Shown here in pieces: positions 9,646 through 17,792 of a DNA stretch of 64,000 nucleotides. How positions within the stretch are numbered: the first letter of the stretch is position 1; the number at the start of each line of letters is the position of its first letter. This DNA is from Shewanella canadensis (GTDB lineage: Bacteria > Pseudomonadota > Gammaproteobacteria > Enterobacterales > Shewanellaceae), in contig NZ_RXNU01000011.1 in the NCBI RefSeq assembly GCF_003966225.1, positions 94,738-158,737 of the forward strand. The letters are read 5' to 3'. Made by a program: the position numbers and the translations under genes. The notes beneath the pieces are model-generated. The model was given only the letters and a program-made list of their open reading frames with translations, did no database searches and was not told the DNA's origin.

Positions 9646-10215
9646 ATGACACTTTTTAAATTTTTCGCAGCTTCTCTCCTCTCTTTTGTCTGTGTTTTAC
9701 AGCCCGCAGTAGCTATGCCTGAAGATAACGTCGCGCTCAATCAGTTTTATACCCAATTTTCTCAAGCATTTGAGCATCTCGATGCCGATCTGGTAAAAAG
9801 TATTTATGCCGAAGACGCTTGCTACATACCTGAAAATCAGAGTAAAGAGATCACTATGGGGCGAAAAAACATTATCGCTCTGTACAAAAAGTTTTTTGGC
9901 AAGATCAAACACAAAGAAGCACGAATTGAGGTTGATTTCAGAGTCATAGAACGTCAGATGGAAACCACTAATGCAACCGATATTGGCTACTATTTAATTC
10001 GTTTTTACCCTCCTGTAGATGCAGAAGAACCTGTCAGCGAATTTGCCGGAAAATTCGTCACCGTATCTAAGAAAAATGAAGATGGAAAATGGTATTTGAC
10101 CGTCGATACTAATAACCGCGCTGAACCTCCCTTTTACTACAATGCAAAACCTTCTCCAAATCTGTATTATGGCCGTCAATTTACGCCGTTAACTACAGAG
10201 AACGATGACAACTAA
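9646..10215 (+). CDS. Secreted NTF2-like (DUF4440/SnoaL-type) protein
   Basis: A 189-aa protein with a Sec signal peptide (cut after QPAVA, near residue 23) and an NTF2-like cone domain: helix NQFYTQFSQAFEHLDAD, the strand SIYAEDACYIPE, and later GKFVTVSKK and WYLTVDTNN. The start at 9646 was preferred over a GTG 33 bases earlier because it opens the signal peptide, although no strong ribosome site is visible. Such proteins may bind small ligands or be enzymes; no catalytic residues are obvious. Its 3' end overlaps the ychJ-like gene by 11 bases, so they are probably translationally coupled. Confidence 0.72.
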   Translation: MTLFKFFAASLLSFVCVLQPAVAMPEDNVALNQFYTQFSQAFEHLDADLVKSIYAEDACYIPENQSKEITMGRKNIIALYKKFFGKIKHKEARIEVDFRVIERQMETTNATDIGYYLIRFYPPVDAEEPVSEFAGKFVTVSKKNEDGKWYLTVDTNNRAEPPFYYNAKPSPNLYYGRQFTPLTTENDDN

Positions 10216-10690
10216 CCCTGGCACTATCTGCCCATGTGGTAACACTAAAGATGAGACACCGCTTACCTATACACGTTGCTGTGAGCCGTTTCATAAAGGT
10301 TTAGCCCTCCCCTCGACGCCTGAAGCATTAATGAGAAGTCGTTATAGCGCATTTGTTCTCAAAGAGTATGAATACTTGATAGCGACTCATCACCCTGACT
10401 ATTTGGACGGTCTTACTGCACAGGCATTGTCTCAGGGCGGAGAAACAAGCTGGTTGTCTCTCGATATTTTATCGACAAGGAGTAGCGGACAGTCCGGAGA
10501 AGTCTGCTTTCAGGCTTGGTATAGAGATGATACAGAGATCGATGCTATCCATGAATGCTCTCAGTTTGAGTGTATCGATGGGCACTGGCTTTATACTCAG
10601 GGCGAGCAAAAAGAGGCGGTTTTGCCAAAGAGAAATGAGTCTTGCGTCTGCAATAGCGGTAAGAAGTTTAAACAGTGTTGTATGAGATAA
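10205..10690 (+). CDS. ychJ: YchJ-family SEC-C motif protein
   Basis: A 161-aa protein with the YchJ layout. It has an N-terminal SEC-C zinc motif (CPCGNTKDETPLTYTRCC), the conserved segment ALMRSRYSAFVLKEYEYLIATH, and a second C-terminal SEC-C motif (CVCNSGKKFKQCC). The central domain is NTF2-like in this family, which fits the NTF2-like gene it overlaps by 11 bases. Function is unknown; SEC-C motifs bind zinc and often contact other proteins, as in SecA. Confidence 0.9.
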   Translation: MTTNPGTICPCGNTKDETPLTYTRCCEPFHKGLALPSTPEALMRSRYSAFVLKEYEYLIATHHPDYLDGLTAQALSQGGETSWLSLDILSTRSSGQSGEVCFQAWYRDDTEIDAIHECSQFECIDGHWLYTQGEQKEAVLPKRNESCVCNSGKKFKQCCMR

Positions 10691-10732
10691 CCCCTGTCAT
10701 CCACCGAGATATTCCTATAGACGGGGCAGTAT

Positions 10733-12901
10733 CTAATGAATCAACTCGGGTTTCGCTTGAAACAAAAATCGACTAAATTCAGATTCTCTTAACGCAGGAC
10801 TATAGAGGAAACCTTGAGCCTGATGGCATTTATGCTCGGACAAGAAACTCTCCTGCTCCAGAGTTTCCACTCCTTCCGCCGTCAAGGAGATGTTCAGCGC
10901 AGATGCCATCGCAATAATCGCACTCACAATCTCCCGACTCTCACGGCTTACCGTTAAATCAGAGATGAAAGAGCGGTCAATTTTAAGCTTACTGATGGGA
11001 AATTGTTTCAGATATCGCATAGAGCTATAACCGGTGCCAAAGTCATCGATTGCAAGACCGACACCGAGCTCAGAAAGCTCCTGACACAATTTCGTGGCAT
11101 TTTTGATATCTTCCATCAACTCTGTTTCGGTGATCTCCAAAATCAAAGTTCCCGGTTTCAAACGATAACGGGCGACTAACTGCCATACCTGTTCATACAA
11201 ATTGCCGCTAAAAAACTGCCTCGCGGACACATTAACGTGCATAGATATATCAATTTTATGGTGTTGCCATAGGTTAAGCTGCCTGCAAGCAGCCTCGAGA
11301 ACCCAGGAACCGATGGCATTGATCAAGCCTGTCTGTTCCGCTATATCGATAAACGCACCAGGGTACAGCACCCCTTTCTTGGGGTGATGCCAACGTATAA
11401 GGGCTTCAGCGCCTATATAAGCCTTCTTCTGGAGATCCTTCAATGGCTGGTAATAGAGTTCAAACTCCCTGCCTCGCAACGCGGTTTGCAGATCTCGTTC
11501 AATTTGAGTGTTATCTTTAAAGGCATTAAGTAATGCATTATTGAAGATCTGAATCGTATCACCCTGTTTCTTTTTCGCATATTGTAGTGCGATATCGGCA
11601 CATGCCAAGGGTAAAAACAGGTCTTCGACTGAGTTAATATCGACAATAGCCAGAGCGGGTTTGGGATCGATATGCTCTCGACCTATGGTCACAGGCATGA
11701 TCAGCTGGCGATATAACCTAGCGGTAATGTATTCCATATCGGCTTCGCTCTGCTCAGACAGGATAATGGCAAACTCATCACTGCCCACACGCGCGATTTG
11801 ATCGGTATGGTTTACATTGGCAAAATGTTTCAACCTACGCGCGACTTCGATAAGAAGAATATCGCCACTCTCGTGTCCATAGGTATCGTTAAATCGCTTA
11901 AAGCCACAAAGGTCGATTAAAATCAGCAGACCCGTCGTCGTTTTTTCAAGTTCTCGATTGAAGTAAGTACGATTGTATAAGCCTGTTAAACCACAATGCC
12001 ATGCTAAACGTTCTAACTCAGATTGATACCTTACCTCTTCGGAGCAATCTTCGGCATTAACTAACGCAAAATGGTTGCCTCTTTCTGTAATAAATTGCTT
12101 AACCGAATACCTTAACCAATAGGAGGAACCATCCTTGCGGGTAATTTCACATTCGCCTTTAGCAAACTTACCCTCTCGAACTTTTGCCAATGTCATCATG
12201 GCCTGTTCGGGATGTTGCTTAACAAAATCGAGATGTTTGAACGAGCGGCCAATGATCTGTTTTTTAGAGGCTCCCGATATCTCTTCATGAGCCTGATTTA
12301 CATACTCAATAATATCGGTATGAAGATTGACTAACATACTGATCTGTTCCGATTGCTCGGCCGCACTTAAAAATAACGTGAGCTTTTCATCTTTTTCATA
12401 GGCATTGCGCGTCGCCAACGTTAATGCCAATTGATCGGCAACTTGTGACGCAATATGGATTTCGGAGTCTGACCAGTGAAAATGATCTTTTCTCTCGAGA
12501 AAGAGCACGCCTTCCAGATGCCCGTTAATTCTGATTGCGATATCTAATGTGGACTTGATCCCCTTGGGGGCAAAGTAGACCGAAGCGAGCTCATTGAGTC
12601 TTACATCGGTATCGATATCGGTCGCATCGATGAGACGCTGATTTTTAAGCTCGATAATATAATGAGGGCAATCGAGGGGGGCTGGTCGTAAAAATGTGTC
12701 GGACAGCAAGGAACCGTAATTAGCTATGTTACTAATTTCGTTGTTATCACAAGAGAGGATGCATACACCAACGTGCGTGACATGGAGCTGCTGACACAGA
12801 AGCTCTGTGGCTAGTTCGGCAGTCTTTTGAAAATCACCTTCTTGTTTGGCTTTGGAATTAACGATCAATTCCAATAAGTGTTGATACTTACGTTTCTTCA
12901 C
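10733..12901 (-). CDS. GAF-PAS-GGDEF-EAL cyclic-di-GMP protein
   Basis: A 722-aa cytoplasmic protein without membrane segments. The GTG at 12901 is chosen because AAGGA lies six bases upstream; a TTG 21 bases further up is the alternative. Domains in order: GAF (about 10-165), PAS (about 175-290, with KDGSSYWLRY), GGDEF (about 295-455) and EAL (about 470-715). The cyclase signature is GSDEF, not GGDEF, although the metal-binding DLCGF and NDTYGHESGD are kept, so cyclase activity is doubtful. The EAL half keeps EALIRW, DDFGTGYSS and AEGVET, so it should be an active phosphodiesterase. The GAF and PAS domains suggest control by a ligand or redox state. Confidence 0.92.
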   Translation of the reverse strand: MKKRKYQHLLELIVNSKAKQEGDFQKTAELATELLCQQLHVTHVGVCILSCDNNEISNIANYGSLLSDTFLRPAPLDCPHYIIELKNQRLIDATDIDTDVRLNELASVYFAPKGIKSTLDIAIRINGHLEGVLFLERKDHFHWSDSEIHIASQVADQLALTLATRNAYEKDEKLTLFLSAAEQSEQISMLVNLHTDIIEYVNQAHEEISGASKKQIIGRSFKHLDFVKQHPEQAMMTLAKVREGKFAKGECEITRKDGSSYWLRYSVKQFITERGNHFALVNAEDCSEEVRYQSELERLAWHCGLTGLYNRTYFNRELEKTTTGLLILIDLCGFKRFNDTYGHESGDILLIEVARRLKHFANVNHTDQIARVGSDEFAIILSEQSEADMEYITARLYRQLIMPVTIGREHIDPKPALAIVDINSVEDLFLPLACADIALQYAKKKQGDTIQIFNNALLNAFKDNTQIERDLQTALRGREFELYYQPLKDLQKKAYIGAEALIRWHHPKKGVLYPGAFIDIAEQTGLINAIGSWVLEAACRQLNLWQHHKIDISMHVNVSARQFFSGNLYEQVWQLVARYRLKPGTLILEITETELMEDIKNATKLCQELSELGVGLAIDDFGTGYSSMRYLKQFPISKLKIDRSFISDLTVSRESREIVSAIIAMASALNISLTAEGVETLEQESFLSEHKCHQAQGFLYSPALRESEFSRFLFQAKPELIH

Positions 12902-12917
12902 TAAATGTCCTTGAAGT

Positions 12918-12937
12918 AGCAAGCCAAATGGCTTGCT
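12918..12937. promoter_or_regulatory. 20-bp palindrome ahead of the GAF-PAS-GGDEF-EAL gene
   Basis: AGCAAGCCA-AA-TGGCTTGCT has perfect 9-bp arms and ends 16 bases before the chosen GTG start. It could be a repressor operator or form an mRNA hairpin beside the ribosome site. No regulator is identified. Confidence 0.45.
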
Positions 12938-13074
12938 GGTTGTCTCAAATTAACTTTGGTTTGCGAGCCAAGAGATAATGAAACCAATGTATAAATATAC
13001 AAACAGATTTTAAATATAATTTTTCTTTAGGAGACTACACGAGAAGGTCACGAGTCGGCAACACACCGGTTAAT

Positions 13075-13362
13075 TTAAATACCGTTTTCGAGCTGAAAAA
13101 TCATTTTTTCGGCACTAAATGAGAAGTTGAGCAATAAAGTGACCTCTGAATTTTCAGATTTAATCTCGGTCTTTATCTCCTCGAATCGTTTCTTTGCTTT
13201 CGCAGACATCGCTTCGGCTTCTGCCTGAGCGGCATCTCCGGTAAAACTTATCGCTAGCTGTGTATCATGCTCATCAATCACAGCCCCAATATCGGCATAG
13301 CTGCCACAGTCGCTGCAAGTATCGTTGACGAGATCTGATTGGGCACTCTTAATATTTTTCAT
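13075..13362 (-). CDS. DUF406 (YfcZ/YiiS) family protein
   Basis: A 95-aa soluble acidic protein of the YfcZ/YiiS family. It opens with CSDCGSYADIGAVIDEHD and continues with an alpha-helical Ala/Lys/Glu-rich segment and a C-terminal strand, the family pattern. The cysteine pair CSDC near residue 16 is a typical feature. Function is unknown. The gene lies downstream of the VC2046-family gene on the same strand with a 111-bp gap, so it may be separately transcribed. Confidence 0.85.
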   Translation of the reverse strand: MKNIKSAQSDLVNDTCSDCGSYADIGAVIDEHDTQLAISFTGDAAQAEAEAMSAKAKKRFEEIKTEIKSENSEVTLLLNFSFSAEKMIFQLENGI

Positions 13363-13473
13363 GTTTTAAAGACTCTAAAATAAACTATGTCATTTATTAT
13401 ACGTCAACTTCTTAGATCCTACGCGACATCACTCAGGGTTAGATCACAAAACCTTATAATTTTTCTTATTAGG

Positions 13474-13965
13474 TCAGGCCAATGTTTCACTCATCTGACG
13501 TTGCTGAGAAAGCTGATCGACAAAATGCATCACTTCGGGTCTATACGTTTCACCTTGCGTCTGGTAGCGATATTTCTGCCTGACATTTAAGTCACAGTTG
13601 GCCAAAACTTGCTGCATATCCAAAGATTCCTCACCTCTGGTAACGATAGCTTCCGGCTTTAAGGCTTGCATAAGTTGAAATGCTCTGGCACCACCCAGGT
13701 GAAACTGCTCACTGTTATCTACCGGTGATGGCTCAAGTGTTAAGTCACTAATTAATGTCTCTTCAATCGGAAGGTCAAACTTAGCTCTGAGCTCAGCTTC
13801 CAGAGTTAAGGCATTATCTTTAATGTGAAACTGAGCCATATCTCTCGCATCAGTCGACAATAAAGCGAGCAATAGCGCAAACTCCCCCCTTCTATCGCTG
13901 TCTATTGCGCGATTGAGGCGAGAGCCTAATTGTGTCTCATTAACTAATATCTTACCTGGCTGCAT
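13474..13965 (-). CDS. VC2046/SO_2500 family protein
   Basis: A 163-aa protein that I recognise as the VC2046/SO_2500 family, conserved in Vibrio and Shewanella and of unknown function. Supporting segments are LGSRLNRAIDSDRRGEFALLLALLS near the N-terminus and HLGGARAFQLMQALKPEA in the middle. It is soluble, without signal peptide. The queuosine genes and uvrB lie a few kilobases away on the far side of the tRNA-Tyr array, the order I recall for Shewanella. Confidence 0.75.
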   Translation of the reverse strand: MQPGKILVNETQLGSRLNRAIDSDRRGEFALLLALLSTDARDMAQFHIKDNALTLEAELRAKFDLPIEETLISDLTLEPSPVDNSEQFHLGGARAFQLMQALKPEAIVTRGEESLDMQQVLANCDLNVRQKYRYQTQGETYRPEVMHFVDQLSQQRQMSETLA

Positions 13966-14045
13966 AAAAAAACATCAACAAATCAACTCGTTGATAGTTA
14001 ATCGACCACTTGAACAAGAACTTTAGAATTAATTTCAATATTGGC

Positions 14046-14074
14046 TTTACTCCGCAAACGTTTGTGACTATTAT
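14046..14074 (+). promoter_or_regulatory. Putative sigma-70 promoter of the tRNA-Tyr array
   Basis: TTTACT, 17 bases, then TATTAT, with a GC-rich discriminator (GCCGCCGC) immediately after. It ends 15 bases before the first tRNA-Tyr. A GC-rich discriminator is usual for growth-rate-controlled stable RNA promoters. Confidence 0.55.
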
Positions 14075-14089
14075 TGCCGCCGCAAGTGA

Positions 14090-14174
14090 GGAGGGGTTCC
14101 CGAGTGGCCAAAGGGATCAGATTGTAAATCTGACGGCTCAGCCTTCGAAGGTTCGAATCCTTCTCCCTCCACCA
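14090..14174 (+). tRNA. tRNA-Tyr (GTA), copy 1
   Basis: 85 bases including encoded CCA. The GTA anticodon sits in GATTGTAAATC, with the long variable arm of tRNA-Tyr and GGTTCGAATCC in the T arm. The acceptor stem GGAGGG pairs with the 3' CCCTCC. All four copies are identical. Confidence 0.97.
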
Positions 14175-14235
14175 TTTGTGTACTCTGCTTTGTTAAAGAG
14201 AGAAAAAGTGTTGAAAGTAAGATAAAGATATATGC

Positions 14236-14320
14236 GGAGGGGTTCCCGAGTGGCCAAAGGGATCAGATTGTAAATCTGACGGCTCAGCCTTCGAAGGTTC
14301 GAATCCTTCTCCCTCCACCA
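14236..14320 (+). tRNA. tRNA-Tyr (GTA), copy 2
   Basis: Identical over 85 bases to copy 1, including the encoded CCA. The 61-base spacer before it is unrelated to the other spacers apart from A/T richness. Confidence 0.97.
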
Positions 14321-14398
14321 TCTTTATTTTGTCGACAGCATAAGTAACTTGATTTAAAAGATGTAAGAGTAAGAAGAAAAAAATAAGTTGAAAAATGT

Positions 14399-14483
14399 GG
14401 AGGGGTTCCCGAGTGGCCAAAGGGATCAGATTGTAAATCTGACGGCTCAGCCTTCGAAGGTTCGAATCCTTCTCCCTCCACCA
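14399..14483 (+). tRNA. tRNA-Tyr (GTA), copy 3
   Basis: Identical over 85 bases to copy 1. The last bases before it (AAAATGTG) recur in front of copy 4, which suggests copies 3 and 4 arose by the most recent duplication. Confidence 0.97.
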
Positions 14484-14549
14484 CTTCAATTTATTCGATA
14501 TAAAGTTTATCAGTAGTAAAAAGTTCGAAAGTAAAAAAGTAGAAAATGT

Positions 14550-14634
14550 GGAGGGGTTCCCGAGTGGCCAAAGGGATCAGATTGTAAATCTGACGGCTCA
14601 GCCTTCGAAGGTTCGAATCCTTCTCCCTCCACCA
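14550..14634 (+). tRNA. tRNA-Tyr (GTA), copy 4
   Basis: Identical over 85 bases to copy 1; last of the array. No clear terminator hairpin follows in the next 100 bases. Confidence 0.97.
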
Positions 14635-14893
14635 CTTCTATCTAGCTTAATTAATTCCCTCCAAACTATTTCAAACCTCATCATAGTCATTATTATCCGT
14701 ACACTAGCCTTCTCGCACACCCAATATTGCCCATCATTCGTTACACAATAGCCAATACTATTTGTAAAAAAGCTATTACCACCATTTGTCCCCAGATCCA
14801 TATCCCTTAGGCTCCAGATACTCCAAATATAATCTGCAGCTTTCGCTGTCATCACTAATGCATTTTAGCTATTATTTAGAACATAAAGTAACA

Positions 14894-15158
14894 ATACCAA
14901 TCAGTATAAGAAAGTGATCTACTCAGCGTGTTTTTTGGCAACTAATTCAAGGCGAATGTATGATGGAATGGTTGTTCCCTTGTAAGGCCATTCAACGCAG
15001 AAGTAGGCAGCCAAAAACACGCCTAACAGGCGAGTTTTAGTGCATCCGATGCTGTGTTAACGAACTTGAACGTAGAACAACTATGTTCTTCCCTCGTTGC
15101 CTTGCCTCAGAAGCACTAAATGCTCGCTGAGCGATCACATCTTTATACTGATTGGTAT
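14894..15158. mobile_element. MITE-like element with 35-bp imperfect terminal inverted repeats
   Basis: The left end (ATACCAATCAGTATAA, then GTGATC and CTCAGCG) reappears inverted at the right end (15125-15158). The outer 16 bases are identical and most of the next 18 match. The 265-bp body has no credible ORF. It has further internal complementarity, for example GTGTTTTTTGGC near 14927 with GCCAAAAACAC near 15010, and TTTTAGTGC with GCACTAAA. This is the pattern of a non-autonomous miniature inverted-repeat element or a large structured extragenic repeat. It sits between the tRNA-Tyr array and the PLP-enzyme gene. From the tRNA end (14635) to 14893 I see no supported gene. Confidence 0.75.
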
Positions 15159-15178
15159 CACCTAAAATAAGAGAGAGC

Positions 15179-16240
15179 ATGTCAAATTCATGGATTAATC
15201 AGGCTATCGCCATTATTGAGGCCGATTACCAACGTAGTGCAGACACCCATTTATTCAAACTCGATATACCGGCACTTGCAGGTATCGACATCTATCTCAA
15301 AGATGAAAGTACCCATCCAACAGGAAGTCTAAAACACCGATTGGCTCGTTCTCTTTTTCTTTATGCGCTTTGCAATGGTTGGATTAAGAGTGACACGACC
15401 ATTATTGAGTCATCATCGGGAAGTACTGCGGTATCAGAGGCCTACTTTGCACGACTGTTAGGTTTAGCCTTTATCGCTGTCATGCCACGTTCGACGGCAA
15501 AGAAGAAGGTCCAGCAAATTGAATTTTATGGTGGAACTTGCCACTTCGTCGAGCATTCTAGTGAGATCTATGCCGAATCTGAACGGTTAGCCAATCGCTT
15601 AAACGGCCACTATATGGATCAGTTCACCTTTGCTGAGCGAGCAACAGATTGGCGTGGCAATAATAATATTGCCAATTCCATTTTTGATCAGATGAGTCGT
15701 GAGCCTCACCCAATCCCGAATTGGATTGTGATGAGCCCGGGTACAGGGGGAACCTCGGCCACTATAGGACGGTATATACGTTATCAACAGCTCGAAACAA
15801 AACTCTGTGTCGTTGACCCTGAAAACTCCGTTTTCTTCGATTACTACCAAACCGGAGATAAGAGTATCACCTCCTCAAAGGGCAGCAAGATTGAGGGAAT
15901 AGGCAGACCTAGAGCCGAACCCTCATTTATACCCGGCGTCGTCGATAGTATGGTTAAAATTCCGGATGCGGCCTCGATTGCGACTATTTTCTGGCTAGAA
16001 AAAATAATAGGTCGAAAGGTGGGACCTTCAACGGGGACAAATCTTTATGGGGTTCTGCAGATAGCCACAAAAATGCTGGAAGAGGGGAAAAAAGGGTCCT
16101 TGGTAACCTTGCTATGTGACTCAGGAGAGCGCTACCTTGATACCTATTACAACCCTGAATGGGTTAAAAATAACATAGGCGATCTTTCTCACTATGAGGC
16201 TAAACTGCAACAGGTTAGCCTCACCGGAAAGCTTGATTAG
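15179..16240 (+). CDS. PLP-dependent cysteine-synthase-family enzyme
   Basis: A 353-aa fold-type II PLP enzyme (PF00291). The start at 15179 follows GAGAGAG; an upstream in-frame codon at 15152 lies within the repeat element and is rejected. The PLP lysine is in HPTGSLKHRLA near residue 49, followed by the substrate loop SSSGSTAVSEAY, the phosphate-binding GTGGTSATIG and the C-terminal CDSGERY. It is longer than CysK/CysM and belongs to a branch often annotated as a cysteine synthase family protein. Cysteine synthase, cystathionine beta-synthase or desulfhydrase activity are all possible. Its end overlaps the convergent queE by 4 bases. Confidence 0.88.
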   Translation: MSNSWINQAIAIIEADYQRSADTHLFKLDIPALAGIDIYLKDESTHPTGSLKHRLARSLFLYALCNGWIKSDTTIIESSSGSTAVSEAYFARLLGLAFIAVMPRSTAKKKVQQIEFYGGTCHFVEHSSEIYAESERLANRLNGHYMDQFTFAERATDWRGNNNIANSIFDQMSREPHPIPNWIVMSPGTGGTSATIGRYIRYQQLETKLCVVDPENSVFFDYYQTGDKSITSSKGSKIEGIGRPRAEPSFIPGVVDSMVKIPDAASIATIFWLEKIIGRKVGPSTGTNLYGVLQIATKMLEEGKKGSLVTLLCDSGERYLDTYYNPEWVKNNIGDLSHYEAKLQQVSLTGKLD

Positions 16241-16905
16241 TCTATATCTAAATATTTATGTGTCTGTATTGAAAGGCGCCAGTTACGTTCAATACAGACG
16301 CGCATCGCCAACTCCGTCGCCCTACTCTTCTGACTGATAGGCTGTAAACAGATGGTCTTCTCAGCCAGAGGGATCCCCTTAAGCAAACAATCCAGATCAT
16401 CGATATGCGCTTGCGTCGCAACCGGATGCTTGATCTCATTCGCTCTGATTAAGGCCTGTTCTAAAATGGGTAGACCCGCCTTCATATTTATTTTTGGCGA
16501 AACCGTCACCCAGGTTTTATCTGAACATATAACCTCAAATGTGCCACTGGTCTCAATTTGAGTCGCGTAACCCGAAAGGTGTAGTGATTCAGTCAGCGGG
16601 ATCAAATCATGTAAACAGGGTTCTCCCCCCGTGATAACCACATGTTTTGCAGTAAAACCTTTTATTTTGAAGTTGCTGATCAACTCTTCGGCCGTAAGTT
16701 CGGCCCAGCGCCCAATCGTTCCATCAACTTGAATCACCAATTCTGGCGCGACTCTATTGTCTTCTATCACATCCCATGTGTGTTTAGTGTCACACCAAGA
16801 GCATCCAACCGGACATCCTTGAAGTCGAACAAAGATAGCTGGAACACCGGTAAAAAAGCCTTCCCCTTGAATCGTCTCGAACACTTCATTGACAGGGTAT
16901 TTCAT
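16237..16905 (-). CDS. queE: 7-carboxy-7-deazaguanine synthase
   Basis: A 222-aa radical SAM enzyme that converts 6-carboxy-tetrahydropterin to 7-carboxy-7-deazaguanine on the path to queuosine. The cluster cysteines are Cys31, Cys35 and Cys38 in CPVGCSWC. ETIQGEGFFTG at the N-terminus and ITGGEPC at about residue 92 are diagnostic. I chose the ATG at 16905 (MKYPVNEVFE) because GAGG is seven bases upstream; a start four codons earlier is less likely. It is divergent from queC across a 188-bp spacer in which I saw no convincing preQ1 riboswitch. Confidence 0.95.
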   Translation of the reverse strand: MKYPVNEVFETIQGEGFFTGVPAIFVRLQGCPVGCSWCDTKHTWDVIEDNRVAPELVIQVDGTIGRWAELTAEELISNFKIKGFTAKHVVITGGEPCLHDLIPLTESLHLSGYATQIETSGTFEVICSDKTWVTVSPKINMKAGLPILEQALIRANEIKHPVATQAHIDDLDCLLKGIPLAEKTICLQPISQKSRATELAMRVCIERNWRLSIQTHKYLDID

Positions 16906-17093
16906 GATAAACCTCAAAAAGAATGGGCGGCATTTATAAATTATTTTTCGCTTGCAGGCAAGTAATGATTAGTCTTTCAGGTGTTACTCGAATTTACCCT
17001 CTAATGATTACACACTTTATTCCTCTTGGAAGAGTTGCAAGCTATTCCTTGTCAGTTAAAATAGTCACAGTTTAATTCAGTAAGAAATTATTT

Positions 17094-17792
17094 ATGTCAA
17101 AAGTGTCAAAAGCGGTAGTGGTATTTAGTGGCGGACAAGATTCGACCACCTGTCTGATCCAAGCACTCAACCAATATGATGAAGTGCATGGTATTACGTT
17201 CGATTATGGACAACGCCATAGTGAGGAGATTGAGGTTGCCAGATCTCTGGGTAAACGCCTTGGCTTGGTCAGTCATAAGATATTAGATGTCTCTATGCTT
17301 AACGAGTTAGCCATTTCGGCGCTAACTCGGGATTCTATTGAAGTATCCAATGAGCTTATGGAAAATGGATTACCCAATACTTTTGTGCCAGGCCGAAATA
17401 TTCTGTTTCTTACTTTGGCGGGGATCTATGCGTACCAATTAGGCGCCAATTCCGTCATTACCGGCGTCTGTGAAACCGATTTTTCGGGCTACCCGGATTG
17501 CAGAAATGACTTCGTAAAAGCGATGGAGTCAGCATTGAATCAAGGAATGGATCGTCAATGTGAAATCGTAACGCCTTTAATGTGGTTAAATAAAGCCGAG
17601 ACCTGGGCTTTAGCAGACCAGTATAAGAGCCTCGAGTTAGTCAGAGATGAAACATTAACGTGTTATAACGGCATTATTGGTAATGGGTGCGGGACTTGTC
17701 CTGCATGTCTTCTCAGACAACGAGGCTTAGAAGACTACTGTAATAACCGGGAGCAGGTTCAATCGGACTTAGCATCTAAATGTCAAAAATAA
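17094..17792 (+). CDS. queC: 7-cyano-7-deazaguanine (preQ0) synthase
   Basis: A 232-aa ATP-dependent enzyme that turns 7-carboxy-7-deazaguanine plus ammonia into preQ0 for queuosine. The PP-loop SGGQDS is at residues 12-17 and the zinc cysteines are Cys190, Cys199, Cys202 and Cys205 (CGTCPAC). NTFVPGRN and TDFSGYPDCR are further family signatures. Length is standard. It overlaps rrtA downstream by 13 bases, so the two are probably translated together, although no functional link is known. Confidence 0.97.
   Translation: MSKVSKAVVVFSGGQDSTTCLIQALNQYDEVHGITFDYGQRHSEEIEVARSLGKRLGLVSHKILDVSMLNELAISALTRDSIEVSNELMENGLPNTFVPGRNILFLTLAGIYAYQLGANSVITGVCETDFSGYPDCRNDFVKAMESALNQGMDRQCEIVTPLMWLNKAETWALADQYKSLELVRDETLTCYNGIIGNGCGTCPACLLRQRGLEDYCNNREQVQSDLASKCQK

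Noticed and set aside
10733..12901. Active diguanylate cyclase activity for the GAF-PAS-GGDEF-EAL protein.
   Set aside because: The signature is GSDEF, so cyclase activity is not claimed; the intact EAL motifs favour a phosphodiesterase.
14010..14489. Overlapping frames on both strands through the tRNA-Tyr copies, repeated with the same EGFPSGQRDQIVNLTAQ-type peptide.
   Set aside because: They are translations of the tRNA genes and recur only because the tRNAs are identical.
14598..14855. An 85-codon minus-strand frame whose N-terminal half looks somewhat protein-like.
   Set aside because: Its C-terminal part is the antisense of tRNA-Tyr copy 4, it has no ribosome site, and the rest has no recognisable family.
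16906..17093. Possible preQ1 riboswitch in the queE-queC spacer.
   Set aside because: I could not find the short hairpin with an A-rich tail and downstream pseudoknot partner; only a weak CTTGC/GCAAG stem was seen.
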